Below, one piece after another: positions 22,794 to 24,160 of a stretch of 24,160 bases of DNA. A model generated the notes under the pieces. The model searched no databases. It was not told the origin of the DNA and was given only the letters and a program-made list of their open reading frames with translations. The translations under genes were made by a program, and so were the position numbers. The stretch comes from Bacteroidales bacterium (lineage in GTDB: Bacteria; Bacteroidota; Bacteroidia; Bacteroidales; WCHB1-69). Positions within the stretch are counted from its first letter, which is position 1; each line of letters opens with the position of its first letter. The stretch lies in assembly GCA_031266895.1 (NCBI GenBank), contig JAISAD010000025.1:1-24160 (forward strand), read 5' to 3'.

Positions 22794-24160
22794 ATGAGTC
22801 GGCTTTTCGCTTTTTTTACGGTGGGTGTATTGCTGTTGCTATTCGCGGCTTGTTCTTCTACACGAATATTGAAACAGAACGAGTATATGCTGGTGCAAAA
22901 TGTCGTAAAAATGGAGGATGTTAAGGGCAGGCAATTCGATGATTTGTATTATTTGCTGCGCCCTGAAACTAACAGGAAGTTTATGAATATTTTCAATATT
23001 AAAACTACATTATATGCTCATTATCAAGCTAAAAAACAGCTCAATCTGGACTCCATTTTGTGCACTTATCCGGTGCATAACTTCCTCTACAAAAGTTTGG
23101 AAAAAGGAATCCCCTGGCATGTCAATCGCTATCGTCGCTTGAAAACATGGCTGGGTGAAACGGTAGGCGAGCCGCCGGTATTGCTTGATAGTACGCAAAT
23201 CACCGGTTCGATAGAGCAAATCAAAATCGCCATGAAGAAAATGGGCTATTTTGATGCGAAAACACGGCCTGAGGTGATGTTTCTAAAGAGTAACTCTAAA
23301 AAGGCAAAAGTAATTTATCATATTACCGCCAATGAGTGCTATTATATTCGCGAGATTCACTATCGAATTGACATTCCCGAATATCGCCGCATTATTTTGT
23401 CCGATACCGCCAACAGCTTGGCTAAACGTGGGCAGCCGTACAATGAAGATTTGCTGGCGCAGGAGCGGAAGCGCATTCTGACACTCATTCGTGATAAGGG
23501 CTATTACTACGTGCCCAACGAAATTGTTACGATTGAAGTGGATACATTTAATTCGACTGCCTTGCGCGATAAAAAGGGACATCCTACCGTGCGCCTTGAT
23601 ATTTTAATTAATTTTGACGAAATAAAGAGTCGCGACATACAGGAAAAAATGACTTACAAGTACCGTTTTAATAATGTTTATATCTATACCAATTATGACG
23701 TGCGCACCGGTCGAGATGCTCCAATGGATACGGTGCTGTTTCGTACGCTCCGCAATCGTTTGGACAGTACGCGTTACTTTTTTATAAGGCCGCACAGTGT
23801 TAGCGATAGCAAAAAAAAGTTTCGTGATTATAAATATCGTGCCATTACAGATGTGATTTTTACTAAAAGAGACCAAACTTACGCTAAATCCGATTTTACC
23901 CGTTCGTATAATCGTATCAATGCACTGAACAATTTCAGCATTATTAGCATGGAAGCTATTGAAAATCATGCGCTAAAAGATACAAGCAGCAAGTACGGCT
24001 TTTTGGATACACGTTATCAACTGACGCGTCGCAAGGTACATGGCACTGCAATGGAGATGTCAATGCGTACGGATAAAACCTATCTTTCGTTTACTTATAC
24101 CAATAAAAATATTTTTAGGGGGGCTGAATATTTGAGTATTAATTTTTATGGAAGCGTTTA
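22794..24160 (+). CDS. tamL: TamL-like BamA-superfamily lipoprotein, 3' end outside the window
   Basis: The frame is open from the ATG at 22794 to the end of the window, 455 full codons. A lipoprotein signal (FAFFTVGVLLLLFAAC, Cys20) begins it, followed by STRILKQNEYMLVQN, the typical N-terminus of TamL, the Bacteroidota lipoprotein version of TamA. The visible part covers the POTRA-like region (SIEQIKIAMKKMGYFDAKT, ITANECYYIREIHYRID, YKYRAITDVIFTKRDQTYAKS, FTRSYNRINALNNFSIISM), with the C-terminal beta-barrel just beginning or outside. TamL works with TamB in outer-membrane protein assembly. It lies 3 bases after lolA, implying co-transcription. The call as TamL rather than BamA rests on the lipobox and the N-terminal motif. 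Confidence 0.82.
   Translation, partial: MSRLFAFFTVGVLLLLFAACSSTRILKQNEYMLVQNVVKMEDVKGRQFDDLYYLLRPETNRKFMNIFNIKTTLYAHYQAKKQLNLDSILCTYPVHNFLYKSLEKGIPWHVNRYRRLKTWLGETVGEPPVLLDSTQITGSIEQIKIAMKKMGYFDAKTRPEVMFLKSNSKKAKVIYHITANECYYIREIHYRIDIPEYRRIILSDTANSLAKRGQPYNEDLLAQERKRILTLIRDKGYYYVPNEIVTIEVDTFNSTALRDKKGHPTVRLDILINFDEIKSRDIQEKMTYKYRFNNVYIYTNYDVRTGRDAPMDTVLFRTLRNRLDSTRYFFIRPHSVSDSKKKFRDYKYRAITDVIFTKRDQTYAKSDFTRSYNRINALNNFSIISMEAIENHALKDTSSKYGFLDTRYQLTRRKVHGTAMEMSMRTDKTYLSFTYTNKNIFRGAEYLSINFYGSV

Noticed and set aside
23604..23969. Minus-strand frames in 23010-23969
   Set aside because: They are antisense to the continuous TamL-like frame, which has a lipobox and family motifs.

Overview
This window looks like ordinary chromosome from a member of the Bacteroidota. 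Four things support that: a type IX secretion (T9SS) C-terminal sorting domain at the left edge, repeated Bacteroidota promoter elements of the form TAnnTTTG in front of genes, A-rich leaders in place of strong Shine-Dalgarno sequences, and families typical of the phylum (TamL-like lipoprotein, the GlmU-like sugar nucleotidyltransferase, DUF4296 lipoprotein, the etfBA plus acyl-CoA dehydrogenase block). The order cannot be fixed from sequence alone. There is no integrase, insertion sequence, phage gene, CRISPR array or plasmid function.

Layout. Bases 1-639 are the 3' end of a secreted T9SS protein, followed by a hairpin-forming palindromic repeat. Bases 821-7269 hold a rightward run: etfB, etfA, acyl-CoA dehydrogenase, a DPP IV-type peptidase and a DUF4296-type lipoprotein. 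The CCA-adding enzyme (8708-7281) points leftward and meets them tail to tail. After a gene-poor stretch come tRNA-Pro(GGG), ribosomal protein L31 type B, a GlmU-like nucleotidyltransferase/acyltransferase, purL, folA and an MbnP-like lipoprotein, all rightward, ending at 16128.

An 88-base array of four tandem palindromes (16181-16268) lies between this rightward block and a long leftward block. Read in its own direction, the leftward block is: small lipoprotein, tyrS, NfeD-like protein, floA, exported nitroreductase, a strong terminator-like hairpin, then a 5'-nucleotidase split into two exported proteins in reversed domain order. From 22140 rightward are LolA and the start of a TamL-like BamA-superfamily lipoprotein that runs off the window.

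How the genes fit together. EtfAB takes electrons from the adjacent acyl-CoA dehydrogenase. CCA-adding enzyme, tRNA-Pro, L31 and TyrRS are translation functions; tRNA-Pro has no encoded CCA and so needs the CCA enzyme. PurL and DHFR serve purine and folate metabolism. NfeD and FloA form a membrane-microdomain pair. LolA and TamL serve outer-membrane biogenesis.

I do not see a clearly undescribed multi-gene system. The most unusual structures are the four-palindrome array, the terminator hairpin placed almost against the start codon of the split 5'-nucleotidase, and the palindromic repeat near 690.
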